Positions 1 through 8,236 of a stretch of DNA of 64,000 nucleotides are shown here, in pieces; position 1 is the first letter of the stretch; the number at the start of each line of letters is the position of its first letter. The notes under the pieces were generated by a model. The model was not told the origin of the DNA. It saw only the letters and a program-made list of their open reading frames with translations, and searched no databases. The position numbers and the translations under genes are program-made. Origin of the DNA: Variovorax paradoxus EPS. GTDB lineage: Bacteria > Pseudomonadota > Gammaproteobacteria > Burkholderiales > Burkholderiaceae_C. Location of the stretch: positions 1,488,001-1,552,000 of the forward strand of contig NC_014931.1 of NCBI RefSeq assembly GCF_000184745.1. The letters run 5' to 3'.

Positions 1-1
1 C

Positions 2-499
2 TACAAGGACAAGAGCAGTTTGCTCATCAGCATCGCCGAGACGCACGTGTCGAAGCTCGCGGCGCTGGTGGCCGAGGAAGAGGCCTCGACGCAAACCGAC
101 GAAGAGCGCCTTCGCCGCTTCATCTACCGCATCGTCGAGGAATACGCCGGCGCGCAGGACGCGCACCGCGTGCTCACCGACGATGTGCGCTTTCTCGAAG
201 AGGAAGACCGCGAGCGCGTGCTCGACAAGGAGCGCGAGGTGGTCGCGGGCTTTGCGCGTGCGGTGTCGGCCCTGCGGCCCGGCGCGCCGAGCGACGACCT
301 CGCCAAGCCGCTGACCATGCTGCTGTTCGGCATGATCAACTGGATGTTCACCTGGATGAAACCGAGCGGAAAGCTCGACCACGCAGCGATTGCGCCGATC
401 GTGGCCGATCTGTTCCTCGGAGGCATCGGCGCCGTGAAGTCGCCGGACTACGCGGCGATCAAGGCCGAGGCCGAGCCCGATCAGGCCGTCGCGAGGTAG
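2..499 (+). CDS. TetR/AcrR family regulator, C-terminal part (5' end outside window)
   Basis: The reading frame is open from base 2 and ends at a TAG at 497-499. Its first residues, YKDKSSLL, resemble the end of a TetR helix-turn-helix (the YFKDKEEL-type turn), so the start codon lies upstream of the window and the TTG at 20 is not the real start. The remaining 165 residues look like an all-helical ligand-binding domain, with a hydrophobic segment (LLFGMINWMFTWMKP) typical of TetR regulators of fatty-acid or acyl-CoA genes. The last 19 bases overlap the end of the convergent dehydrogenase gene. Ligand and targets cannot be read from this fragment. Confidence 0.8.
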   Translation, partial: YKDKSSLLISIAETHVSKLAALVAEEEASTQTDEERLRRFIYRIVEEYAGAQDAHRVLTDDVRFLEEEDRERVLDKEREVVAGFARAVSALRPGAPSDDLAKPLTMLLFGMINWMFTWMKPSGKLDHAAIAPIVADLFLGGIGAVKSPDYAAIKAEAEPDQAVAR

Positions 500-1284
500 C
501 GCGCGGCCGGCTTGCTGGTCTGCGAGGCGCCGAACAGCTTGGCGCTTGTATCGACAAAGGTCGCGAGCAGGGTCGCATCGTTCACCGACGGCAGGGTGAT
601 CGGCTCGCCCAGGTCGAGGCCGGCCAGGGCCGCGTCCACGCAATCTTCGGCGGCCATGATCGTGCCTTCGGCCAGCGCCGACATCGGCACGCCCGAGAGT
701 TCCCAGATGTCGGTGGCCGTAGCTGCCGGCAGCACCAGCTGCACCTTCACGCCGGTGCCCGCCACTTCGTCCTGCAGCCCGCGCGTGAACGCCACCACGA
801 AGGCCTTGGTGCCGCTGTAGATGCTGCTGATCGGCAGCGTGTGAAAGCCCAGCACCGAGCCGATGTTCACCAGCGTGCCGCGGTCGCGCGACTTAAAGGC
901 GGCGAGCACGGTGTGGCTCAAGTGCGCGAGGGCGTTGATGTTCACGTCGAGCATGCTCTGCAGTTGCGCGGCCGTGGTCTGCGCAACGGGCGCGAGCGTC
1001 GAGAGGCCGGCGTTGTTGACCAGCAGCGTGATCGAGGCATCGGTGGACACGGCCTTGGCCACGCGTTCGAGGTCGCCGGCGGCGGCCAGGTCGGCGGCCA
1101 GCGTCTGCACCTTCACGCCGTACTTGGTGCGCAGGTCGGCTGCGACTTCTTCCAGCAGTTCGGCGCGCCGCGCCACCAGCAGCAGGTCGTGGCCGCGGCG
1201 GGCCAGGCGGTCTGCGTAGATCTTGCCGAGACCGGCCGAGGCGCCTGTGACGACGGCGGTGCCGAGGGTTGCTTGTTCGCTCAT
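481..1284 (-). CDS. SDR family NAD(P)-dependent oxidoreductase
   Basis: A 267-residue classical short-chain dehydrogenase. It has the cofactor motif TGASAGLG at residues 13-20, NNAG at 90-93, and the catalytic Ser143, Tyr156 and Lys160 (YSGTK). I chose the ATG at 1282-1284 (MSEQATLG) because the Rossmann motif then falls at the usual distance from the N terminus. The upstream ATG at 1354-1356 lies inside a likely operator. The gene is divergent from a TetR regulator, with twin palindromes between them, so it is probably the target of that regulator. The substrate is unknown; such pairs often respond to small electrophiles, aldehydes or ketones (inference). Confidence 0.9.
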   Translation of the reverse strand: MSEQATLGTAVVTGASAGLGKIYADRLARRGHDLLLVARRAELLEEVAADLRTKYGVKVQTLAADLAAAGDLERVAKAVSTDASITLLVNNAGLSTLAPVAQTTAAQLQSMLDVNINALAHLSHTVLAAFKSRDRGTLVNIGSVLGFHTLPISSIYSGTKAFVVAFTRGLQDEVAGTGVKVQLVLPAATATDIWELSGVPMSALAEGTIMAAEDCVDAALAGLDLGEPITLPSVNDATLLATFVDTSAKLFGASQTSKPAARYLATA

Positions 1285-1341
1285 TTCGAATCCGTTCAAA
1301 AGGTAGGTTGGAGGTCGTCGGAAAGCCGTTTTCACTGCAAG

Positions 1342-1388
1342 CATGATGACCATCATGTTTGAGGTGGCGAAGCATGATGGTTATCATG
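1342..1388. promoter_or_regulatory. Twin palindromic operator between SDR and TetR genes
   Basis: Two related inverted repeats sit in the divergent gap. CATGATGACCATCATG at 1342-1357 has perfect 7-base arms around a 2-base centre. CATGATGGTTATCATG at 1373-1388 has 6-base arms. Their starts are 31 bases apart, about three helical turns, which places both dimers on the same DNA face. This is what is expected for autoregulated TetR repressors controlling a divergent target. Binding by the adjacent TetR protein is an inference. Confidence 0.7.
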
Positions 1389-1437
1389 AATAGCGTCAAA
1401 CGGGGGATCGAATTACCCCGGAACAGAAAGAGGTCAC

Positions 1438-2028
1438 ATGCGATACCCCGCAGCGGAAACCGCCGAAAAGCACCAGAAGATCCTTGCCGAGGCTTCGCGC
1501 CTCTTCAAGGAGCGCGGCTTTGGCGTGAGCGTGAGCGAGATCATGAAAACCACGGGCCTGACGCACGGGCCCTTCTACAACCACTTCGATTCGAAGGAGG
1601 CGCTGATGGCCGAGTGCATCACGCACTCCGCCGCGTCCGCGCTCGCCGATCTCGATGTGGCCGGCGAAACGTCCGAGGGCATGCGCGCCTACGTGCAGGG
1701 CTACCTGAGCCACGAGCACCGCGACGCGCGCGCCGAGGGCTGCCTGATCGCGGCGTTCGCCGGCCAGGCGGGCAACGGCGAAGGCGTGAATGCGTCGCTC
1801 ACGGCGTACCTGAAGTCGGTCATCGACCGGTTCGCCTGCAACTTTCCGTGGCGATCGAAGAAGAATGCGCGGGGCGATGCGATCCGCACGCTGGCGTCGA
1901 TGTACGGCGGCGTCGTGATGGCCCGCGCGGTGGACGACGAGGCGCTGTCGGAGGAGATCCTGCGCGAGGTGCTCGCCGGCCTCGAGGCCGCGCCGAAGTC
2001 TAAGTCCAGCGCTAAAGAATCCGGTTGA
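1438..2028 (+). CDS. TetR/AcrR family transcriptional regulator
   Basis: A 196-residue TetR regulator. Residues 10-56 form the DNA-binding domain, with the recognition helix in TGLTHGPFYNHFDSKEAL. The rest is a helical effector domain with the sequence EGCLIAAFAGQ, a pattern I associate with the NemR/AcuR-like group of TetR proteins that sense electrophiles (family assignment tentative). An AGAGG ribosome site precedes the ATG at 1438. It is transcribed away from the SDR gene across the twin operator at 1342-1388, so it probably represses itself and that gene. Its 3' end overlaps the convergent VWA gene by 17 bases. Confidence 0.88.
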   Translation: MRYPAAETAEKHQKILAEASRLFKERGFGVSVSEIMKTTGLTHGPFYNHFDSKEALMAECITHSAASALADLDVAGETSEGMRAYVQGYLSHEHRDARAEGCLIAAFAGQAGNGEGVNASLTAYLKSVIDRFACNFPWRSKKNARGDAIRTLASMYGGVVMARAVDDEALSEEILREVLAGLEAAPKSKSSAKESG

Positions 2029-3049
2029 ACCAGAGCAGCGACAGCCCCGCCGACAGCAGCGTGAGCACCGCCGCGCCGAGCGCGAACAGCGCCGAGATTT
2101 CGGTTTCCTTCTTCTCCACGGTGAGCTTGGAGCTCAGCGTTTCGTAGACCTTCTTCAGGTCGTTCGCGGTGCCCGCGTAGAAGTACTCGGCATTGGTCTT
2201 GTTGGCGACGGCCTTGAGCGTTTCCTCGTCGAGCCGCACGCGCATCGACCAGCCTTCGAAGCCGATGGTTTCGCCATCGACCGTGCCCACGCCCACCGTG
2301 TAGATGCGCACGCCGCGGTCGGCCGCGGCCTTGGCCGCATCGAGCGGATCGACGCCGGTGGTGCGCTGGCCGTCGGTCAGCATGATGATCGCGGCCGAGG
2401 TGAAGGAGCCGGGCGCCACGGGGGTGAAGTCCTTGAGCTTCTTCTCGGTCTGGTCGATGGGCGTGCCGCGCTGGCGGCTCGGTGCGCTGAACTGCTCGAC
2501 GTCGATGCCGGCATCGGGGAACAACGTGGCCAGCGACACCACGATGGCGTTGCCCGTGGCGGTCGCGCGCTGCAGCTGAAAGCTGTCGATCGCGGTCACC
2601 AGGTCGTCGTGGTTGGTGGTGGGCAACTGCGCCACCTGCGCGCTGCCCGCGAAGGCGACGATGCCCACCTTCACGGTGCGCGGCAGGTCCTTGATGAAGC
2701 TCTTGGCCGCTTCCTGCGCCGCCACCAGCCGGTTGGGCAGCACGTCGGCCGCGCGCATGCTGCCCGAGACGTCCATCGCAAGGATGATGGTCTGCTGGTT
2801 CGAAGGCAGCATCACCACCGCCATCGGCCGCGCCGCGGCCACCAGCATCGCGGCCATGGCCAGGAGGAACAACAAGGGCGGAAGGTGCCTTCTGAAGCTC
2901 TGGCCCGCGCCCATCGCCTCGCGCACGATCGAGAGGCTGGCGTAGCGCACCGCCATCTTCTTCTTGCGGCGGATGAGCCAGACGTAAAGCAGCACCAGCA
3001 GCGGCAACGCCGCCAGCAACCAGAGGAATTGAGGCCAGAGAAATGTCAT
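2012..3049 (-). CDS. VWA domain membrane protein (BatA-like)
   Basis: A 345-residue protein. A transmembrane helix lies near residues 5-25 and a second hydrophobic stretch at about 55-80. Then comes a von Willebrand factor A domain with the MIDAS motif DVSGSM at 93-98, and a C-terminal transmembrane helix at about 320-342. This is the BatA architecture found with MoxR and DUF58 proteins. The start ATG overlaps the DUF58 stop codon (ATGA, 3046-3049), indicating translational coupling, so the longer open frame upstream is not used. It probably acts as a metal-dependent adhesion or assembly module in the inner membrane with the MoxR chaperone. The BatB and BatD partners seen in other genomes are absent. 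Confidence 0.85.
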   Translation of the reverse strand: MTFLWPQFLWLLAALPLLVLLYVWLIRRKKKMAVRYASLSIVREAMGAGQSFRRHLPPLLFLLAMAAMLVAAARPMAVVMLPSNQQTIILAMDVSGSMRAADVLPNRLVAAQEAAKSFIKDLPRTVKVGIVAFAGSAQVAQLPTTNHDDLVTAIDSFQLQRATATGNAIVVSLATLFPDAGIDVEQFSAPSRQRGTPIDQTEKKLKDFTPVAPGSFTSAAIIMLTDGQRTTGVDPLDAAKAAADRGVRIYTVGVGTVDGETIGFEGWSMRVRLDEETLKAVANKTNAEYFYAGTANDLKKVYETLSSKLTVEKKETEISALFALGAAVLTLLSAGLSLLWFNRIL

Positions 3050-4044
3050 GCTGCCACCGCCTTCACGCTGCCCGAACTTGCTCCTGAACCGACGCGCGTG
3101 CGGCGCTTGCGCAGGTCGGCGAAACGAACGATGGCTTCCACCAGGTCGTCGCTGGTCGAAAGCTCCAGGGCGTCGACGCCGGCCTTGGCGAGCGAGGCGC
3201 GCAGCGTCGCCTCGCGTTCGGCGGCCAGGCGCGCGAAGCGCTTGCGGAATCCGGCATCGTGGGTGTCGACCCACAGCTGCTCGCCCGTCTCGGCATCGCG
3301 CAGCGGCACGAGGCCGAGGTCAGGCAGTTCGAGTTCGAGCGGATCGAAGAGGCGCACGGCGATCACTTCATGCCGCTGCACCAGTTGGCCCAGCGGACGC
3401 TCCCAGCCAGGCTCGCTCAGGAAGTCGGACACGACGAAGACGGTGGAGCGGCGCGGCATCAGCGTGGCGGCGGATTTCAGCAGGTCGTCCAGGCGCGTCA
3501 TGCCTTTCTGCGCGGGGCCGTCCGCCTTGTCGGCGCGGCGCTCCATCGCATGCAGCAGATGCAGCACATGGCGCCGGCCGCTGCGCGGCGGGATCACGGC
3601 TTCGAGGTCGTTGCCGTAGACCAGCGCGCCGACCCGGTTGCCATGCCGCGTGAGCAGTCGCGCGAGCACGCCGACGAAGCCGGCCGAGATCTCGCGCTTG
3701 GCCTTCAGGCCCGAGCCGAAGTCGACCGAGCGGCTGAGATCCAGCACGAACCAGGCGGCCATCTCGCGGTCTTCGGTGAAGACGCGCACATGCGGCGTCT
3801 GCAGGCGCGCGGTGACGTTCCAGTCGATGTGGCGCACGTCGTCGTGGTGCTGGTATTCGCGCAGGTCCGCGAGGTCGAGCCCGCTGCCGCGCATCAGCGT
3901 GCGGTAGTCGCCCTGCAGCAGGCCATCGAGGCGGCGGATGACCGTCCATTCGAGCCGGCGCAGCGCGCGTTCGGCCCCGCCGGCTTCCGTTGCAAGCCGG
4001 TCGTCGTTCGCGGCCGCAGGGGCCTTACGCCACCAGCTTTTCAT
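3046..4044 (-). CDS. DUF58 domain-containing protein
   Basis: A 332-residue soluble protein with the DUF58 signature around residues 50-90 (GLDLADLREYQ followed by HIDWNVTAR at 72-80). A VWA-like fold with VLDLSRSVDFG follows. DUF58 proteins are the invariant middle partner between MoxR AAA+ ATPases and VWA membrane proteins; their biochemical role is unsettled. The gene overlaps moxR by 20 bases at its start and the VWA gene by 4 bases at its end, so the three form one transcription and translation unit. Confidence 0.88.
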   Translation of the reverse strand: MKSWWRKAPAAANDDRLATEAGGAERALRRLEWTVIRRLDGLLQGDYRTLMRGSGLDLADLREYQHHDDVRHIDWNVTARLQTPHVRVFTEDREMAAWFVLDLSRSVDFGSGLKAKREISAGFVGVLARLLTRHGNRVGALVYGNDLEAVIPPRSGRRHVLHLLHAMERRADKADGPAQKGMTRLDDLLKSAATLMPRRSTVFVVSDFLSEPGWERPLGQLVQRHEVIAVRLFDPLELELPDLGLVPLRDAETGEQLWVDTHDAGFRKRFARLAAEREATLRASLAKAGVDALELSTSDDLVEAIVRFADLRKRRTRVGSGASSGSVKAVAA

Positions 4045-5050
4045 GTTCCAGGGGTTTGGGTGGTGCGGGGATCGCCCGCATGATCTTCTCGATCAGGCCG
4101 TCCGGCGTCAGGCCTTCGGACAAGCCTTCGTAGGAAAGCGTCACGCGGTGGCGCAGCACGTCGGCGACCAGCGCCGTCATGTCCTCGGGCAGCGCGTAGC
4201 TGCGGCCGCGCAGCAGCGCAAGCGCACGCGCGCCCTCGGTGAGGCTGATGCTGGCGCGCGGGCTCGCGCCGAAGGTGATGAAGCGGCGCATGTCCTTCAG
4301 GCCGTGCTTCTCGGGCGTGCGGGTGGCCGAGACGAGCTTCACCGCGTACTGGATGAGGGACGGGTCGACATACACGCGCCGCGCCTCCGCTTGCAACGCC
4401 GCGAGCTGCTCGGTGGTGGCGACCGGGCTGGCCTCCACCGGCGGGCCGATCACGCGCTGGACGATGACGAACTCTTCCTCGTCGCTCGGGTAGTCGACCA
4501 GCACCTTCATCATGAAGCGGTCGACCTGTGCCTCGGGCAGCGGGTAGGTGCCTTCGGTCTCGATGGGGTTCTGCGTCGCCATCACGAGGAAGGGGCGCGG
4601 CACCTTGTGCGTTTCGCCGGCGATCGTGACCTGGCGCTCCTGCATCACTTCGAGCAGCGCGCTCTGCACCTTGGCCGGCGCGCGGTTGATTTCGTCGGCC
4701 AGCAGCAGGTTGGCGAACACCGGGCCGAGCGAGGTGCTGAATTCGCCCGTCTTCTGGTTGTAGATGCGCGTGCCCACCAGGTCGGCCGGCACCAGGTCGG
4801 GCGTGAACTGGATGCGCTTGAAATGGCCGCGCACCGTGTCGGCCAGCGTCTTGATGGTGAGCGTCTTCGCGAGACCGGGAACGCCTTCGACCAGCAGGTG
4901 GCCGCCCGCGAGCATCGCGACCATCACGCGCTCCAGAAAGCGGTCCTGGCCCACGACCACGCGCTTGACCTCATAGAGGATCTGCTCCATCAGCTCGGCG
5001 GTGGCGGGCGCCGTGGCGAAGGTCGAGATTGGGGTTGTCTCTGTGCTCAT
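4025..5050 (-). CDS. MoxR family AAA+ ATPase
   Basis: A 341-residue MoxR ATPase. The Walker A is GVPGLAKT (residues 56-63), Walker B is LLLADEINRAP with DE at 119-120, and the sensor region is ATQNPIE. MoxR proteins are chaperone-like ATPases that mature or load metal into partner VWA proteins. Here the partners are the DUF58 and VWA genes directly downstream and overlapping. The trypsin-like protease gene lies 24 bases upstream on the same strand, so all four are likely cotranscribed. Confidence 0.92.
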   Translation of the reverse strand: MSTETTPISTFATAPATAELMEQILYEVKRVVVGQDRFLERVMVAMLAGGHLLVEGVPGLAKTLTIKTLADTVRGHFKRIQFTPDLVPADLVGTRIYNQKTGEFSTSLGPVFANLLLADEINRAPAKVQSALLEVMQERQVTIAGETHKVPRPFLVMATQNPIETEGTYPLPEAQVDRFMMKVLVDYPSDEEEFVIVQRVIGPPVEASPVATTEQLAALQAEARRVYVDPSLIQYAVKLVSATRTPEKHGLKDMRRFITFGASPRASISLTEGARALALLRGRSYALPEDMTALVADVLRHRVTLSYEGLSEGLTPDGLIEKIMRAIPAPPKPLEHEKLVA

Positions 5051-5074
5051 GCGAAGGGCTTTCTTTCGAGGAAA

Positions 5075-6082
5075 TCAGAAAGGCGGCGAACCCGCCGCAG
5101 AGGCCGCGTTCTCGATAGGCACCGCGAAGCCGATGCCGATGAAGGTGCGCTGTTGCGTGGGGTTGAGGATGGCGGTGACGATGCCCAGCACCTCACCGTC
5201 CATGTTGATGAGCGGGCCGCCCGAGTTGCCGGGGTTGGCGGCCGCGTCGAACTGGATGAGGTTGCCCAGCTCCTGCTTGCCCTCGGGCGAGCGGAACGAA
5301 CGCTTCAGGCCCGACACCACGCCCGCCGACACCGAAGGCCCGATGCCGAACGGAAAGCCCACTGCCGCGACCTGGTCGCCGGGGCGCAGGTCGGCGGTGG
5401 AGCGCATCGCGGCGGGAATCAGGTCGTCGGGAATCTTCTGCGCCTGCAGCACGGCGAGGTCGTTCTCGGGCTGCACGCCGGTGATGACGGCCACTGCCTC
5501 GAGTCCGTCGGCGAAGGTGACCTTGATCTTCTCGGAGCCGGCCACGACGTGCAGATTGGTGAGGATCACGCCCTTGTCGACGATCACCACGCCGGTGCCG
5601 ACACCGCGCTCGACCTCGCCGGGCGCGGCGCCGTCGAGCGGCGCCTCGGGCGGCTTGCCCTTGGCCATGTTGCGGCCGCGTTTCTGGGTCTTGGCTTCGG
5701 GCGTGGCCTTCTCGGGGCCGTAGCCCACCACGCGAACGACCGAGGGCCGGATGATGTCGGCCGCTCTTGCGGCAGGAGAGGGGAGGGTCGCTGTCTGCAT
5801 CGTGCGCAGCACGGCCGCGTCGATGTCTTTCTGCGTGATCACCTTGCCCTGGCGCGGCCACCACACGGTGCCGCCGGTGACCAGCGCCGCGCACAGCACG
5901 AGGAGGAAGGCGAAGCTCTTGCGTCCGGGTTGCCACCCGGAGCGGGGGGCCGGCGGCTGCACGGTGCCACCTGCGCCTGCCGTGTCCGGGGATGCCGCGG
6001 CATCCGCCGTCTGATCGGCCGCTTGTTCTGCGGCCGGCGGCGGCGTGCGGGGCGAACGGCTGTAGAAAGCGGGCCTGCGCAT
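5075..6082 (-). CDS. Membrane-anchored trypsin-like (HtrA-type) serine protease without PDZ domain
   Basis: A 335-residue protein. It has a Pro/Ala-rich cytoplasmic N terminus, one transmembrane helix at about 56-75 and a chymotrypsin-fold protease domain facing the periplasm. The catalytic triad is visible as His178 (LTNLHVVAG), Asp208 (ENDLAVL) and Ser287 (GNSGGPL). Unlike DegP/DegS there is no PDZ domain: the protein ends about 15 residues after the last protease strand. It is the first gene of the MoxR/DUF58/VWA operon, which suggests that it processes or controls that complex (inference). An insert rich in Lys, Gly and Pro (about 125-160) sits between the first strands. Confidence 0.85.
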   Translation of the reverse strand: MRRPAFYSRSPRTPPPAAEQAADQTADAAASPDTAGAGGTVQPPAPRSGWQPGRKSFAFLLVLCAALVTGGTVWWPRQGKVITQKDIDAAVLRTMQTATLPSPAARAADIIRPSVVRVVGYGPEKATPEAKTQKRGRNMAKGKPPEAPLDGAAPGEVERGVGTGVVIVDKGVILTNLHVVAGSEKIKVTFADGLEAVAVITGVQPENDLAVLQAQKIPDDLIPAAMRSTADLRPGDQVAAVGFPFGIGPSVSAGVVSGLKRSFRSPEGKQELGNLIQFDAAANPGNSGGPLINMDGEVLGIVTAILNPTQQRTFIGIGFAVPIENAASAAGSPPF

Positions 6083-6170
6083 CGGAGAACCTCCGGCAAA
6101 AAAGACGCGTGAAGGAGTTCACAGTAGCACGCTTTCCGCGCCTGCGCATCCCTTCGGGCATCATGGCGCG

Positions 6171-7031
6171 ATGGCTTCGTTTGTCGATACCCACTGCCAC
6201 CTGGACGCGCCCGAATTCGGTGCGGAGATGCCGCAGATCCGTGCCCGCGCCGCGGCCCAAGGGGTTTCCCTGTGCGTGATTCCCGCCGTGGCCGTCTTCA
6301 ACTTCGAGACCGTGCGAGAGCTGGCCCACAAGCAGGGCGATGCCTACGCGCTGGGCATCCACCCACTTTGCACGGGCCAGGCGCAGGACGCGGACCTCGA
6401 AAGGCTCGACGCGGAGCTGACCGCGCGACAGGGCGACCCCCGGCTCGTGGCGGTCGGCGAGATCGGGCTCGACTACTTCGTCGAAGGCCTGGACGGCCCG
6501 AAGCAGGAGCGTTTTTTTCACACTCAGTTGCAACTGGCACGCAAGCACGGGTTACCCGTGCTCATCCATGTGCGGCGTTCGGTCGACAAGGTGCTCAAGC
6601 ATCTGCGGCAGACGGCGGGCGGGCGGCCATGGCAAGGGATTGCGCACGCGTTCAATGGAAGCGAACAACAGGCCAACGCATGCATCGAACTCGGGCTCAA
6701 GCTCGGCTTCGGCGGCGCGGTGACCTTCGAACGCGCGCTGCAATTGCGGCGCCTCGCGACCACGTTGCCGCTTGCCTCGATCGTGATGGAAACGGACGCA
6801 CCCGACATCCAGCCGCACTGGCTCTACCGCACACAGGCAGAGCGCGATGCCGGCCAAGCGCAGGGCCGGAACGACCCCGGCGAACTGCCGCGCATCGCCG
6901 AAGTGGTGGCCGGATTGCGCGGCATCGGCATCGATGCGCTGGCCGACGCCACCACCCGGAATGCGATCGAAACGCTGCCGAAGCTCGAAAGTCTGATGGC
7001 CCTGTCGGAGCGCGCGCCGCACACCGCGTAG
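6171..7031 (+). CDS. TatD family metal-dependent hydrolase (DNase)
   Basis: A 286-residue TIM-barrel metallohydrolase. The metal ligands of the TatD family are all visible: DTHCH with His8 and His10, Glu97 in VGEIGLDYF, His133 in LIHVR, His159 in AHAFNGS and Asp209 in METDAP. TatD proteins are 3'-5' exonucleases or D-aminoacyl/nuclease-type hydrolases acting on DNA ends; the exact substrate here is not defined. It is transcribed divergently from the protease operon, with an 88-base gap. Confidence 0.9.
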   Translation: MASFVDTHCHLDAPEFGAEMPQIRARAAAQGVSLCVIPAVAVFNFETVRELAHKQGDAYALGIHPLCTGQAQDADLERLDAELTARQGDPRLVAVGEIGLDYFVEGLDGPKQERFFHTQLQLARKHGLPVLIHVRRSVDKVLKHLRQTAGGRPWQGIAHAFNGSEQQANACIELGLKLGFGGAVTFERALQLRRLATTLPLASIVMETDAPDIQPHWLYRTQAERDAGQAQGRNDPGELPRIAEVVAGLRGIGIDALADATTRNAIETLPKLESLMALSERAPHTA

Positions 7032-7161
7032 GCCAACGTCCCGAGTTGGGCTTGGGCCGGCATGGGGCGACTTTTTGCTGTCATCCTTGAAGTTCGAAGT
7101 GGCGTTGCTTGCACAGTGGCAAGTCCGTCACTCCAACACTTCACTCTAAAAGGAGTCTTCC

Positions 7162-7620
7162 ATGACCACATCTTTCATTCGCACCATGCCCGTCGTGCTC
7201 GCACTGGCGCTCGCCTCCATCGGCGTGTCCGCCGTGGCGCAGACCTCGGCACCCGCAACGGCCGAGCCGACCACCACCGAGAAGGTGAAGGAAGCCGGCA
7301 GCGAGGCAGTGGATGCCACCAAGCGCACGACCAAGAAGGCCGTGAACGCCACCGAAAACGGTGCCGAAAAGGCCTGGGACGCTACCAAGAGCACCACCAA
7401 GAAGGCCGCGAACGCGACCGAGCGCGGCACCAAGAAGGCCTGGAACGCGACCAAGAACACCACCAAGAAGGCCACCAACGCCACGAAGAACGTGGCCGCG
7501 AAGACCGGCAACGCTGTTGAAAACGCGGGCCACAAGACGGCCGACGGCATGCGCAGCACCGGTGCCGCCATCGGCGAGAAGATCCCCGGCACGGCCGAGA
7601 ACGAAGCCGCCAAGAAGTAA
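7162..7620 (+). CDS. Secreted Lys/Thr/Ala-rich 11-mer repeat protein (LEA-like)
   Basis: A 152-residue protein. A clear Sec signal peptide (residues 1-26, ending VSAVAQ) precedes a low-complexity mature part of tandem 11-residue units, alternating forms such as NATERGTKKAW and DATKSTTKKAA. The units should form an amphipathic, highly basic helix, as in plant and bacterial LEA-type or histone-H1-like proteins. There are no cysteines. A strong AAAAGGAG ribosome site lies 8 bases before the ATG, and a rho-independent terminator follows, so this is a monocistronic, probably well-expressed gene. A periplasmic stress or envelope role is plausible but not shown. Confidence 0.8.
   Translation: MTTSFIRTMPVVLALALASIGVSAVAQTSAPATAEPTTTEKVKEAGSEAVDATKRTTKKAVNATENGAEKAWDATKSTTKKAANATERGTKKAWNATKNTTKKATNATKNVAAKTGNAVENAGHKTADGMRSTGAAIGEKIPGTAENEAAKK
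7312..7542 (+). repeat. Coding tandem repeat (33-bp units) in the LEA-like gene
   Basis: Seven consecutive 33-base units encode 11-residue repeats at residues 51-127. They form a higher-order 66-base period, because odd units carry the pattern ATK.TTKKA and even units NAT.NG..KAW. The last two units have drifted. Unit count may vary between strains. Confidence 0.75.
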
Positions 7621-7648
7621 GCAGGGCTTCGGTCCTCGCCCTCGAAAG

Positions 7649-7671
7649 AACCCGCTTCGGCGGGTTTTTTT
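7649..7671 (+). terminator. Rho-independent terminator
   Basis: The stem AACCCGC/GCGGGTT with a TTCG loop is followed by a run of T. It lies 29 bases after the stop of the repeat protein gene and ends that transcript. Confidence 0.9.
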
Positions 7672-7695
7672 GTGGGCGGCGACAGTGCTGCCAAG

Positions 7696-8232
7696 ATGCA
7701 ATCCATGAACCGATCCGCCGCACCCGACCCCGACAACCTGGTGCTCACAGGCCTCGCGCCCATCGTCTCGCCCGCCACCGTCGTGCTGATCCTCGGCAGC
7801 TTTCCGGGCGTCCGGTCGCTCGAACAGCAGCAGTACTATGCGCATCCCCAAAACCAGTTCTGGAAGATCTTGCAAGCCGTCTGGCCCGACCACCCTTTGC
7901 CGACCGGCGCCGACAGCTATGCACAAAAGAAGGCATGGCTGCTCGATCGCGGCCTGGGCGTGTGGGACGTGTACGCGGCCTGCGAGCGCGAAGGCAGCCT
8001 CGATTCGGCGATCCGCGCGCCGGTCGCGAACGACATCGCCGGCCTGAAGCTGCCGAAGCTCGCCGCCATCGCGCACAACGGTGGCGAGAGCTTCAAGCAT
8101 GCGCGCCACACGCGCACGCTCGGCGTGCCGGTCTACCAGCTGCCTTCCACCAGCCCCGCCAATGCGTCGTGGAGCTTCGAGCGCAAGCTCGCGGCCTGGC
8201 GCGAGGTCTTCGACGCCCACAAACTCACCTGA
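7696..8232 (+). CDS. DNA-deoxyinosine (hypoxanthine) glycosylase, UDG superfamily family 6
   Basis: A protein of about 178 residues with the family 6 uracil-DNA-glycosylase-fold signatures. These are GSFPG at 34-38 followed by YYAHPQNQFW at 47-56, and the C-terminal LPSTSPANAS. Such enzymes remove hypoxanthine (deaminated adenine) from DNA to start base excision repair. The start is uncertain: ATG at 7696 or 7705 both fit and neither has a clear ribosome site. The GTG at 7672 is unlikely because it abuts the terminator. The next gene begins 4 bases after the stop, so the two are probably cotranscribed. Confidence 0.85.
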   Translation: MQSMNRSAAPDPDNLVLTGLAPIVSPATVVLILGSFPGVRSLEQQQYYAHPQNQFWKILQAVWPDHPLPTGADSYAQKKAWLLDRGLGVWDVYAACEREGSLDSAIRAPVANDIAGLKLPKLAAIAHNGGESFKHARHTRTLGVPVYQLPSTSPANASWSFERKLAAWREVFDAHKLT

Positions 8233-8236
8233 TCCG

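Noticed and set aside
1285..1356. Longer start for the first SDR gene
   Set aside because: It would put 24 residues before the Rossmann domain and place the start inside the twin operator.
7312..7542. Possible CRISPR array
   Set aside because: The 33-base repeats are contiguous, coding and without spacers.
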